DNA from: Clostridium jeddahitimonense
GTDB taxonomy: Bacteria; Bacillota; Clostridia; Clostridiales; Clostridiaceae
NCBI GenBank assembly: GCA_000753455.2
Contig: LM994670.1
Span: forward strand, 1,103,005-1,167,004
Direction of reading: 5' to 3'
DNA: 64,000 nucleotides
The notes under the pieces: model-generated
Databases searched by the model: none
What the model saw: only the letters and a program-made list of their open reading frames with translations
What the model was told of the DNA's origin: nothing
Program-made: the position numbers and the translations under genes
In this document: positions 42,452 through 51,150 of the stretch, piece by piece
Position numbering within the stretch: position 1 is the stretch's first letter
How the letters are laid out: each line of letters opens with the position of its first letter

Positions 42452-44179
42452 ATGAAAGTTGTTAGAGTTAAAGTAAAAACAATTTTATTAGCGTTATTTA
42501 TATTGTTTTTTACAATACCATATGTATTTTATTTCATAGGGGATTGGGGATATAGGAATTTAGATAAAGGAAATGAAAATGTAGGTACGTATACTATAGG
42601 ATTTTTAAAACTGTATGAGCATTACCCAACAGTAAAGACTAATATGGGTAAAATTTATTATATGCTTGGAATGGGAAATTACAATTATATAAAAGAGATA
42701 TTATACTTTTATCCAAATGGAATAACTGCAAATTCAAGTAATAATAGGAATGTGAAGCAAGCAGAAATTGCAAGAGATTATTTTGAAAAAGGTATACAGT
42801 TAGGGGAAGATGATAGATACTATGTTAATAACTTAAATGCACTTATTAATTTAGAAATGACATTGGGGAATAGTGATAAAGCATTTGAATTAATTAATAA
42901 GGCTAATGAGAGTGAGTCAGAGTTAGTTAGGCAGATGGCTTTGATTAACGAAGTAGTTTACTATGGGAAAATTGGTTATTATGATAAGGGAATTGAAATA
43001 TGTGATAGTAGCATGGACTATTTGCCTTTATTAGAAAGTTATAAAGATGGATTAAACTATTTAAAAGGTGATTTTGATAAAATACCAACAGAACCATCAA
43101 CTATATATTATACCGATGAATATAATGAAAAGATTAAAATTAGTGCAGATAAAAATAGAAAAATAATAAGTACAAATATTTTGAAAGATATAGATTTTGT
43201 TAGAGATATTAGAATGTATGATAATGATGACTTTGATTTAGAGGATGCTGAGTATGGAGAAGTGAGAGGAAGAGTTTTAGTCGGTAATACCCCTATAGCA
43301 AATGCAAAGGTATTTATAAAAATCCAAAGCTTAGGATTCTCTGTTTATGATAATGGTGTTTTAAACTTTGCTAATAATAACTATAATGAATCACAAATGG
43401 TTTATACAAATAAGAATGGAGAGTTTACATTCGAAAAAGTTTATCCAGATAAAGATTATGAAATAGTTGTAGGCATACCTTCTGTATTTGTAGATGGGGT
43501 AACAAGAAGGGAAACAGAAAGTGCTATAAATGTTGGCGGTGGAGAAAAAGTAAATGTTGATATAACATTTAATAAAGAGATAAATATTAAGTCTGTTGTA
43601 ACAGACTATAAAAAAGATGAGATAATAGTATCTTACGATAAAGTTGATAAAGCTGAAAGCTATGGAATAATGTTTATGATGAATGGCGTAGGCATAAATG
43701 CAGTTAATTTAGCTAGCTATAATGAAGAGGAAATAAGAATACCTTTAACTAATGGATCATTACAATCATATTCTTTTCTAGGGTATGATGAAGATGAAAA
43801 TGGCAATACAGTTATCACATCAAAATCTATTTTAGGTGGAATAGAGGAAAAAGACGTATGGATTAATGTTATAGCTTATGACAAAGATTATAAAGTATTA
43901 TCAAGATCTATTAATCCAATTAAATTGGATATAAAAAAGAAAAAACTTAATCATGGGGAAAAGCTTATAAAAGATGGTAAAATAGAAGAAGGATATAATT
44001 GGTTATTAGAAGCATTAAAAAAAGAGCCAAATAATAAGGAATATATGTATCCATTAATGAGAATTGCTTATGATAGAAAAGATACTAAATTTGGTGATGA
44101 ATTAGTAGATAGGCTAGAGAAAATAAATTGTACAGGATTTGATGAGGCTATGAGGTCTTATTATAATTGGCAGGAGTAA
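42452..44179 (+). CDS. membrane-anchored TPR and carboxypeptidase-regulatory-like protein
   Basis: The 575-residue protein has one N-terminal membrane segment (TILLALFILFFTIPYVFYFI). A TPR-like region occupies about 85-210 (ARDYFEKGIQLGEDDRYYVN, LGNSDKAFELINKANE). A carboxypeptidase-regulatory-like beta domain lies near 270-370 (GEVRGRVLVGNTPIANAKVF, TNKNGEFTFEKVYPDKDYE). Another beta domain and a final TPR (KDGKIEEGYNWLLEALKKEP) follow. It faces outside. It heads an operon with an ECF sigma factor and its likely anti-sigma factor, so it may be the sensor or main output. Confidence 0.75.
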   Translation: MKVVRVKVKTILLALFILFFTIPYVFYFIGDWGYRNLDKGNENVGTYTIGFLKLYEHYPTVKTNMGKIYYMLGMGNYNYIKEILYFYPNGITANSSNNRNVKQAEIARDYFEKGIQLGEDDRYYVNNLNALINLEMTLGNSDKAFELINKANESESELVRQMALINEVVYYGKIGYYDKGIEICDSSMDYLPLLESYKDGLNYLKGDFDKIPTEPSTIYYTDEYNEKIKISADKNRKIISTNILKDIDFVRDIRMYDNDDFDLEDAEYGEVRGRVLVGNTPIANAKVFIKIQSLGFSVYDNGVLNFANNNYNESQMVYTNKNGEFTFEKVYPDKDYEIVVGIPSVFVDGVTRRETESAINVGGGEKVNVDITFNKEINIKSVVTDYKKDEIIVSYDKVDKAESYGIMFMMNGVGINAVNLASYNEEEIRIPLTNGSLQSYSFLGYDEDENGNTVITSKSILGGIEEKDVWINVIAYDKDYKVLSRSINPIKLDIKKKKLNHGEKLIKDGKIEEGYNWLLEALKKEPNNKEYMYPLMRIAYDRKDTKFGDELVDRLEKINCTGFDEAMRSYYNWQE

Positions 44180-44182
44180 ATT

Positions 44183-44734
44183 ATGGTTAGCACTTTAGAG
44201 GGTAGAGATTTAGTAAACAGAGTAAGTGTTGATGGCGAGTTTGTATTTGATGAAATTATTGAAGCTTATGGTAATAAGATATTAAAGCTTTGCTTTGTAC
44301 AGCTTGGAAATAAAGAAGAGGCTGAAGATGCAACTCAGGAGGTATTTATTAAGGTCTTTAAAAATATAAAAAGCTATAATGGTGATGCAAATATCTATAC
44401 TTGGATATATAAGATCACTATAAATACATGCTTTGATATTTTAAAAAAGAAAAAGAAAAATTCTTATGACGATATTTCACTCTATATAGATTTTATTAAA
44501 GATAATAAGGAAACAGAAGATATTATTTTGAAAAATTTAACATCGAGGAATATTAGACTAGCTTTAATGAAGATTCCAGAAAAATATAGAATTTTATTAT
44601 ATATGTTTTATTTTGAGGAATTAAAAATATCCCAAATAGCATCTATATTAGAAGAAAAAGAAAATACTATTAAGACAAGACTTAAAAGAGGAAGAAATGC
44701 TTTAAGAAGAATAATAGAAAGTGAGGGGATATAA
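44183..44734 (+). CDS. ECF-type RNA polymerase sigma factor
   Basis: A 183-residue sigma factor. Region 2 is FDEIIEAYGNKILKLCFVQL to WIYKITINTCFDILKKKKK. Region 4 is LMKIPEKYRILLYMFYFEEL with the HTH ISQIASILEEKENTIKTRLK-type segment (here KISQIASILEEKENTIKTRL). It starts 3 nt after the TPR gene and its stop overlaps the next gene's ATG by one base, so all three are translationally coupled. Confidence 0.9.
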   Translation: MVSTLEGRDLVNRVSVDGEFVFDEIIEAYGNKILKLCFVQLGNKEEAEDATQEVFIKVFKNIKSYNGDANIYTWIYKITINTCFDILKKKKKNSYDDISLYIDFIKDNKETEDIILKNLTSRNIRLALMKIPEKYRILLYMFYFEELKISQIASILEEKENTIKTRLKRGRNALRRIIESEGI

Positions 44735-45066
44735 TGGATGATAAAGAGTTTGATTTTTTATTTGATGAAAAAATCAAAAATAATATAAAGAATAGTTTTA
44801 TTGATATAAGCTTTGATGAAAATTTGACAAATAAGATAAAAGCTGAAGTTTTAAATAAAAGAAGCCTAAAAGATAAAATTGTTGATTTTTTAAATTATGA
44901 AGTAGAGATACCTATAGGGAAAATAGGTATAGTTGCGGCTCTTTTAGCAATTATTCCTACTACATTTACTATATATGAAGGTAAAAAAATAACTGATAAT
45001 AATATTAGATTTCAAAGTGATAATGTTAACTACAGTAATATAGAAACTAATAATGGAAATGAATAA
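44734..45066 (+). CDS. small membrane protein, likely anti-sigma factor
   Basis: The 110-residue protein has a charged cytoplasmic N-terminus (about 1-60) and a membrane segment near 65-85 (GKIGIVAALLAIIPTTFTIY). A short outer tail follows. Its position directly after the ECF gene with a one-base overlap, and the cytoplasm-membrane-outside layout, fit an anti-sigma factor. There is no recognisable zinc-binding ZAS motif. Assignment is from context. Confidence 0.6.
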   Translation: MDDKEFDFLFDEKIKNNIKNSFIDISFDENLTNKIKAEVLNKRSLKDKIVDFLNYEVEIPIGKIGIVAALLAIIPTTFTIYEGKKITDNNIRFQSDNVNYSNIETNNGNE

Positions 45067-45145
45067 AAGGAAAATATTTTGAGGATTAATTGGTAAAAAT
45101 ATATTAAAATATATAAGAAATATTATGTGGTACAGGAGATTAGAA

Positions 45146-45676
45146 ATGGATATAAACATACGAGAAGAATTAGAAAAGGACTATAAGGCAGTAGAAAGGT
45201 TAACGGAAGCTGCTTTTAAGAATGCAGAGCATAGTGATGGAAATGAACATTTATTAATAGGTAAATTAAGAAAAGGCGAATGTTTTATCAAGGAACTTTC
45301 ATTAGTTGCAGAAGATAATGATAAAGTTATTGGGCATTTAATGCTTACTAAGGCAAAGATTGTTAATGGGGATAAGAGTGTTGAAACATTAGCGTTAGCA
45401 CCAGTATCTGTATTACCTGAATATCAAGGGAAGGGTATTGGAAGTAAGCTTATAAATGTAGCGCTAGAAAGTTCTAGAAGATTAGGTTATAAGTCAGTTA
45501 TAGTATTAGGACATGATAAATACTATCCTAAATTTGGGTTTATTCCTGCTAGTAAATATGGAATTAAAGCACCTTTTGATGTGCCAGATGAATCTTTTAT
45601 GGCTAAGGAATTGAGTGATGGTAATTTAATTGGGGTTAGTGGAATTGTAGAATATGCAAAAGAGTTTTTTGAATAG
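45146..45676 (+). CDS. GNAT N-acetyltransferase
   Basis: ATG 45146 follows CAGGAG and gives 176 residues. The acetyl-CoA loop is VSVLPEYQGKGIGSKLIN. LGYKSVIVLGHDKYYPKFGF is the YhbS-like substrate-side segment. NIREELEKDYKAVERLTEAA begins the fold. The enzyme would acetylate a small amine or a protein; the substrate is unknown. A fishbone array starts 6 nt after its stop. Confidence 0.88.
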   Translation: MDINIREELEKDYKAVERLTEAAFKNAEHSDGNEHLLIGKLRKGECFIKELSLVAEDNDKVIGHLMLTKAKIVNGDKSVETLALAPVSVLPEYQGKGIGSKLINVALESSRRLGYKSVIVLGHDKYYPKFGFIPASKYGIKAPFDVPDESFMAKELSDGNLIGVSGIVEYAKEFFE

Positions 45677-45681
45677 AAAAA

Positions 45682-46000
45682 GGTTATGAGAATATGCTCA
45701 TAGAAGAAATGTTAGCTTTGCTAAGAGAAATATTCATCTTTGATGAAGAGAAATATGACAAAAGGTCAGATAAATATGCCTTCGGCAGATATTACTGAAC
45801 TCCATCTGTTAAGTAGACAGATAATAGTTCATAAATCTATGCCGAAGGCATTTACTTATATTTGGACGTAGTTAAATATTTCTCTGTGACTCTAGCCGCA
45901 TATTTCTACTTTGAGTAAGAAAAACATTTTTCTTGCCGAAGGTAATATTTCTCTTTTGAGAAAGCAAAATATTTATCCTTATGAGCGTAGCGAATAGCTT
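45682..46000. repeat. fishbone hairpin array 3
   Basis: The left linkers are AAGAAATG, GAGAAATA (twice) and GATAAATA. The right linkers are TTTACTTATA, TATTTCTC (twice), TATTTCTAC, CATTTTTC and TATTTATCC. Arms include TTAGCTTTGCTAA, TTCATCTTTGATGAA, TGACAAAAGGTCA, TGCCTTCGGCA, TGCCGAAGGCA, TTGCCGAAGGTAA and TTTTGAGAAAGCAAAA. The central loop is itself a hairpin (GAACT..ATCTGT / ACAGAT..AGTTC). It fills the gap between the GNAT gene and sbcD. Confidence 0.8.
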
Positions 46001-46055
46001 ATATTTTGATATAATAAAATTATGTAAATTTACTAAGTTTAAGGAAGTGAAATAG

Positions 46056-47237
46056 ATGAAAATAATCCATACAGGAGATTGGCATATTGGAAAGATAGTA
46101 AATGAATTTTCTATGATAGAAGATCAGAAATTTTATCTTGATAGATTAATAGAGTTGTTAGAGGAAGAGAAGCCTGATGTTTTTATAATTGCAGGAGATA
46201 TATATGATCGTTCAGTACCACCAGCAGAAGCTGTAGAAGTTTTAGATAATGTTTTAAGTAAAATAATTTTAGAATTAAATATACCTGTTTTAGCTATATC
46301 TGGTAACCATGATAGTCCAGAAAGATTATCCTTTGGAAGTAAGTTACTTAAAGATAAAGGATTATATATAGAAGGAATGTTTAATAAGGAGATAAAGAAG
46401 GTAACTATTAAAGATGAGTTTGGAAATGTTAACTTTTATTTATTACCTTATGTAGATCCGGCTAAAGTAAGGTTAGTTTATAAAATTGATAATATAAGAA
46501 CTTATGATGATGCTATGAAGTTCCTAATTGGAGAACTTGAAAAAGACATAAATAAAGATGAAAGAAATGTTTTAATAACTCATGGCTACGTAACTTTCAA
46601 TATAGAAGATAAAGAAAATAAGGGGGATTTAGAACTTTCAGATTCAGAAAGGCCACTATCTATTGGAGGAACGGATTTAATAGATGGAAAAAACTTTGAT
46701 TTATTTAATTATGTTGCTTTAGGCCATCTTCATGGGCCACAAAAAGTTGGAGGAAATAGAATAAGATATTCAGGATCTCTTTTAAAATATTCTATATCAG
46801 AATGTAGACAAAAGAAAAGTATACCTGTTATAGAATTAAATAGAGATGGTGATGTTGAAGTAGATCTAAGAGAAATTCCAGTTCTTAGAGATATGAGAGT
46901 TATTGAAGGACCTTTAGATACGCTTATAAATAGGGATACTCATAGAGGGGATAATTTAAATGATTATGTGTTTGTAAATCTTACAGATGAAGGCGAAGTT
47001 ATTGATGCTATATCAAAGTTAAGAGCTGTATTTCCAAATGTAATGGGATTAAAGATGGTAAATGCAACTGTGAGAGATACAGATAGTAGAACATCTGCAT
47101 CAGGAAACTTTAGAGAGAAACCTATGACAGAATTATTTAGTGACTTTTATTTAAGTATAAAAGGGAAAAGTATGGATGATGAAAGAATTGAAGTTTTCAA
47201 TAATATCTTAGAAGAGAGTAAAAGGGGGAAGGTATAG
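46056..47237 (+). CDS. sbcD: nuclease subunit SbcD
   Basis: The 393-residue Mre11-type phosphoesterase has all metal motifs: IHTGDWHIGK, AGDIYDRSVPP, ISGNHDSPERL, THGYVTF and ALGHLHGPQ. With SbcC it forms an ATP-controlled exo/endonuclease that cuts DNA ends, hairpins and cruciforms. sbcC starts directly after the sbcD stop (TAG-ATG). AAGGAAGTG precedes ATG 46056. A hairpin array lies just upstream. Confidence 0.95.
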   Translation: MKIIHTGDWHIGKIVNEFSMIEDQKFYLDRLIELLEEEKPDVFIIAGDIYDRSVPPAEAVEVLDNVLSKIILELNIPVLAISGNHDSPERLSFGSKLLKDKGLYIEGMFNKEIKKVTIKDEFGNVNFYLLPYVDPAKVRLVYKIDNIRTYDDAMKFLIGELEKDINKDERNVLITHGYVTFNIEDKENKGDLELSDSERPLSIGGTDLIDGKNFDLFNYVALGHLHGPQKVGGNRIRYSGSLLKYSISECRQKKSIPVIELNRDGDVEVDLREIPVLRDMRVIEGPLDTLINRDTHRGDNLNDYVFVNLTDEGEVIDAISKLRAVFPNVMGLKMVNATVRDTDSRTSASGNFREKPMTELFSDFYLSIKGKSMDDERIEVFNNILEESKRGKV

Positions 47238-50200
47238 ATGAGACCATTAAGGTTAATTATAAATGCTTTTGGACCTTATGCAGGAAAAGAAGAGTTAGAT
47301 TTTACAAAGATAAAAGGAAGTAATATTTTTGTTATTTCAGGGCCTACAGGAGCAGGAAAGACAACTATTTTTGATGCTATTTCATTTGCACTTTTTGGTG
47401 AGGCTAGTGGTGGAAGTAGAACTATAGAGTCATTAAAAAGCCACCATGCAAAAGGGACAGAAGTTTCATATGTTGAATTAGATTTTTTGGCTAAGGGCAA
47501 GGAATATAAAATTACTAGATATCCAACACAAACTGTTGAGAAGGAACTTAAAAATGGAACTATTAAGACTACTGAAAAAAAACATGCAGTAGAGCTTATT
47601 ATAGATGAAGATAAAGTTATTACGAAGACTACCGAAGCTGATAAGGAAATAGAAAAGATTTTAGGGTTAAATGCTAGTCAATTTAAGCAAATAGTAATGC
47701 TTCCACAGGGAGAGTTTAAAAAGCTTTTAGAAGCAGAAAGTAAAGATAAAGAACCTATTTTCAGGAATATATTTGGAACTCAAAAGTTTTTAAAGGTACA
47801 AGATGAGTTGAAAGAAAAAAGTTCAGCTTTAAGAAAAAAAGTTGAAGGAGATAAACAAAGAAGAGATGCTTTTATTACAAAGATAGATCCAGCTGATGAT
47901 GATAACCTAAAGTTATTAATTAATAGCATTGATAAAGACGTTTTAGAAATAATTAAATTGACTAAGGAGCTTATTAATAAAGATAAAGAAGAAGAAGTAG
48001 TATTAACGAGTGATTTAGATAAAGTTAAAAAAGAAAAGATAAAAGTTGAAGAAAGTAAGTTTAAGGCTGAAGAAAATAATAAAAAACTAGACTTAAAAGA
48101 AAAGATTGAGAAAGAGTTAGAAGATTTAAGTTTAAGGGTAAAAGAAATAAGTGAAGATGAAGTTAGTTTAGAAAAAGCTAAAAAAGCTAAAGAACTTGTA
48201 CACCTTGAAAACTCCTTAAAGAAAGCTGATGAAGATTTTAATAAAACAAAGAGAAATTTAGAAAAAGATAAAATATCTTTAGAGTCTTACAATTTAGTAT
48301 TTACTGAAAGGGAAATGGCGTATAAGAAAGCAGAAGAGGATATAAAGTTTAAAGATAATTTAATAAAAGAATCTTCAGAGATAGAAAGAAAACTCGAAAA
48401 ATTTAAGGTGTTTAAAGACAAGGAAGTAGCTGTAAAGAAGCTAAGTAATGATTTAGAGATTAAAGGGAAGAGTAATGATTTATTAGAAAAAGAAATAAGA
48501 GTATCAAAAGAGAAGGTTGAAAATTTAAGAAATACTTTTAAGCTGATATCGGAAAAAGAAGTATTATATGTAAAGGCAGAAAACGCTTTAAAGGAAAAAG
48601 AGAATTTAATAAAAAAGTTAAGAGAACTATTTAGTAAAATGAAAGCTTATGAAGAAGAGTGTAAGAATCATAGAGAGCTAATTGAAGAATTAAGTAAATA
48701 TGAAAGGGATTATTTGGAGTCAAAGAAAGTTTATGATAATGGGGATCTATTGTTTAGAAAAGGTATGGCAGGGGTATTAGCTTTAAAGCTTAAAGAAAAT
48801 GAAGAATGCCCTGTATGTGGCTCATTAGAACATCCTAAGTTAGCTAAGATGGAGGAGATTGCGCCTTCTGAAGAGGAACTTAATAATCTTAAGAAGAATT
48901 ATGAGATTAGAAAAGACATTTATGATAAGGAATTAAATAAGATTTCTTTAAAGAAGGTAAAGAAAGAGAGTATTCTTGAAGAGAGTATAAAACCTTTATT
49001 AAGTGAATTAGAAAGTGTTATAAGCTTTAATGATAATATAGAAGAAAAATTTGTACTATTAAAGGAATTAGTTTTAAAAGGTGGCACTAAATTAGGTGAA
49101 GAAATTAATACTTTAAAGGATGATATTAATAAAATCAAATTTATAATTGATAAAAAGGATAGTGTAAAAAAAGAAATTGATTTATTAGAAAACAAAATAA
49201 AAAATGATGAGAATAATATTAATGAAGCTAGAGTGATATATCAAAATGTTTTAGCTGAGTTAAGAAAAGAAGAGGGATTATTAGCAGAAGCTAAAGGAGT
49301 TTTACCAGAGGGAATTAATGACGATAGTGTGTTACAAAGTTCTTTATCAGAAATAAAAGTGAAAATTAAAAGTCTTGAAGAAAATTTAGAAACTTGTAAA
49401 ACCTTATATCTTAAAGCTAAAGATAGCTTAACCAAATTAAAGCAGGATATACTTAATAATACAGCTTTATTAGAAAAATATAATGATGCATTATGTAATA
49501 CAAGAGAGTTATTTGATAAGAGTATTAAGGATAGCTGCTTTGAAAATATTGATGATTATATAAGTTCTAAATTGAATGATGAGGATATAAAATCTAAAGA
49601 GGTATTTATTAGAGAGTTTTATAATAAGTTATCATCTAAGAAAGATGAACTTAACAGAATAAAGGAAGAAACTAAGGATATTAGTAGAGTGGCTTTAGAT
49701 GATTATAATATTATAATTCAAGAAATAGAAGTCAAGATCAAAGACTTAGAGCAAAAAGGTAAAGTTATATTTTCAAGAATTAAAAATAATAAAGATACGT
49801 TAAAAAGTATAGAAGATATAACTGATAAAATTAAAGGTGATGAACAAAAGTACAAGGTAATAGGTGAACTTGCAGAACTTGCTAATGGAAATAATTCAGA
49901 AAGAGTCAGCTTTGAAAGATATGTATTAGCAGCTTATTTTGATGATATTATTAGGGCAGCTAATTTTAGATTAAGCAAAATGACAAACTCAAGATATACT
50001 TTAAAGCGTAAGGAAAGTAGGGAGAAAGGTGCGAAACAGTCAGGTTTAGAATTAGAGGTAATTGATGCTTATACAGGGAAGGAAAGACATGTTAAAACTC
50101 TTTCAGGAGGAGAAGGATTTAAAGCATCATTATCTTTAGCTTTAGGGTTAGCTGATGTGATTCAATCCTATGCTGGTGGAGTACAAATAGATACAATGTT

Positions 50201-50393
50201 TGTAGATGAAGGATTTGGAACATTAGATCCAGAAAGTTTAGATAATGCAATAAATACCCTAATGGACCTACAAGACTTAGGAAGATTAGTTGGAATAATA
50301 TCTCATGTACCAGAATTAAAGGAAAGAGTAGATGCAAGACTTGAAATAACGCCAGGAAAAGATGGAAGTCATGCAAGATTTATAATTAAATAA
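47238..50393 (+). CDS. sbcC: nuclease subunit SbcC
   Basis: A 1051-residue SMC-like ATPase. N-terminal Walker A ISGPTGAGKTTIFDAI and the Q-loop SQFKQIVMLPQGEFKKLL open the protein. Two long coiled coils flank a zinc hook, EECPVCGSLEHP (Cys524 and Cys527). The C-terminus has signature KTLSGGEGFKASLSLALGLA and Walker B MFVDEGFGTLDPESLD. The length is normal for SbcC. It partners SbcD in hairpin processing and replication-fork repair. Confidence 0.96.
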   Translation: MRPLRLIINAFGPYAGKEELDFTKIKGSNIFVISGPTGAGKTTIFDAISFALFGEASGGSRTIESLKSHHAKGTEVSYVELDFLAKGKEYKITRYPTQTVEKELKNGTIKTTEKKHAVELIIDEDKVITKTTEADKEIEKILGLNASQFKQIVMLPQGEFKKLLEAESKDKEPIFRNIFGTQKFLKVQDELKEKSSALRKKVEGDKQRRDAFITKIDPADDDNLKLLINSIDKDVLEIIKLTKELINKDKEEEVVLTSDLDKVKKEKIKVEESKFKAEENNKKLDLKEKIEKELEDLSLRVKEISEDEVSLEKAKKAKELVHLENSLKKADEDFNKTKRNLEKDKISLESYNLVFTEREMAYKKAEEDIKFKDNLIKESSEIERKLEKFKVFKDKEVAVKKLSNDLEIKGKSNDLLEKEIRVSKEKVENLRNTFKLISEKEVLYVKAENALKEKENLIKKLRELFSKMKAYEEECKNHRELIEELSKYERDYLESKKVYDNGDLLFRKGMAGVLALKLKENEECPVCGSLEHPKLAKMEEIAPSEEELNNLKKNYEIRKDIYDKELNKISLKKVKKESILEESIKPLLSELESVISFNDNIEEKFVLLKELVLKGGTKLGEEINTLKDDINKIKFIIDKKDSVKKEIDLLENKIKNDENNINEARVIYQNVLAELRKEEGLLAEAKGVLPEGINDDSVLQSSLSEIKVKIKSLEENLETCKTLYLKAKDSLTKLKQDILNNTALLEKYNDALCNTRELFDKSIKDSCFENIDDYISSKLNDEDIKSKEVFIREFYNKLSSKKDELNRIKEETKDISRVALDDYNIIIQEIEVKIKDLEQKGKVIFSRIKNNKDTLKSIEDITDKIKGDEQKYKVIGELAELANGNNSERVSFERYVLAAYFDDIIRAANFRLSKMTNSRYTLKRKESREKGAKQSGLELEVIDAYTGKERHVKTLSGGEGFKASLSLALGLADVIQSYAGGVQIDTMFVDEGFGTLDPESLDNAINTLMDLQDLGRLVGIISHVPELKERVDARLEITPGKDGSHARFIIK

Positions 50394-50510
50394 TATAAAA
50401 ATAGCACAATTTAAGAAATTTCATATAATACTATAAATACTAAGGTCATATAATATCAACAAGTATGGTTAATAAAAAAATATTAAGTTAAATATAAGGA
50501 GGAACTTAGA

Positions 50511-50840
50511 ATGGGTGTTTGGGGATTAGATATTTATGATGATGATTTAGCAGTTGATATTAAAGAAGAATTTGAGCGTTACTTAATGGAAGGAATGGAT
50601 GAGTCGGAAGCTATAGATGAGTTAATAGCAAGCAATGACAATCTTCTAGATGATCCACAAGACGTGGGAACTTTTGTTTTAACAGTTGCGACACTAGCTA
50701 AGGATAATGATGTAGCTAGTAAAAAAGTTACTAAGATGCTAAAGGCTTTACACAGAAATAGTGAATATTGGAATGACTTAAAAGAGAACGAGGAAGATCT
50801 ATATGAAGCAAGAAAAGACTTACTAAGAGAACTTTTATAA
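50511..50840 (+). CDS. DUF4259 family protein
   Basis: The 109-residue protein begins MGVWGLDIYDDDLAVDIKEE, the signature start of DUF4259 (typically MGAWGxxxFDDDxAxD). The rest is helical. The function is unknown. ATAAGGAGG precedes ATG 50511. It follows sbcC by 117 nt, possibly under its own promoter, and a fishbone array begins 2 nt after its stop. Confidence 0.85.
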   Translation: MGVWGLDIYDDDLAVDIKEEFERYLMEGMDESEAIDELIASNDNLLDDPQDVGTFVLTVATLAKDNDVASKKVTKMLKALHRNSEYWNDLKENEEDLYEARKDLLRELL

Positions 50841-50842
50841 AT

Positions 50843-51093
50843 AAAGTGCGAAGCACTTTGGTGAAAAGTTTGACTTCGTCAAAGGGGAAAAGTCAGCTGA
50901 CGCTGAGGGGAAAAGTTCACTTCGTGACAGGGAAAATATTGCCTTTGGCAATAGTGAAGAGTATCTGAGTATTGCACTTTTTACTGCTACGATAGTAGCC
51001 TTTTCCCGTTAACTTTAGTTAACTTTTCCCCGCTGCCTTAGCAGCCTTTTCATCTCGACGAAGTTGACTTTTCACTTGCGCACTTAGTGCGCA
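50843..51093. repeat. fishbone hairpin array 4 (GGGGAAAAG class, best preserved)
   Basis: Left linkers GGTGAAAAG (50860), GGGGAAAAG (50884, 50907) and AGGGAAAAT (50929) face right linkers CTTTTCCC (51000), TTTTCCCC (51024), CTTTTCAT (51046) and CTTTTCAC (51068). Ten mini-hairpins separate them. Examples are AAAGTGC-GAA-GCACTTT, TTTGAC-TTC-GTCAAA, ATTGCC-TTT-GGCAAT, GTTAAC-TTTA-GTTAAC, GCTGC-CTTA-GCAGC and TGCGCAC-TTA-GTGCGCA. Stems are 4-7 bp and loops 3-4 nt. Outer linkers GGTGAAAAG and CTTTTCAC match each other better than the inner ones, supporting nested pairing. Confidence 0.9.
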
Positions 51094-51150
51094 CTTTATT
51101 TCATTGTTACATAATAATTAATAATTTAAGATTAAGAAAGGAAAATAGAT

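Noticed and set aside
33748..51093. The linker/arm arrays as CRISPR loci
   Set aside because: The linkers are 8-10 nt and reverse-complementary between halves, the intervening units are self-complementary, and no cas genes are present.
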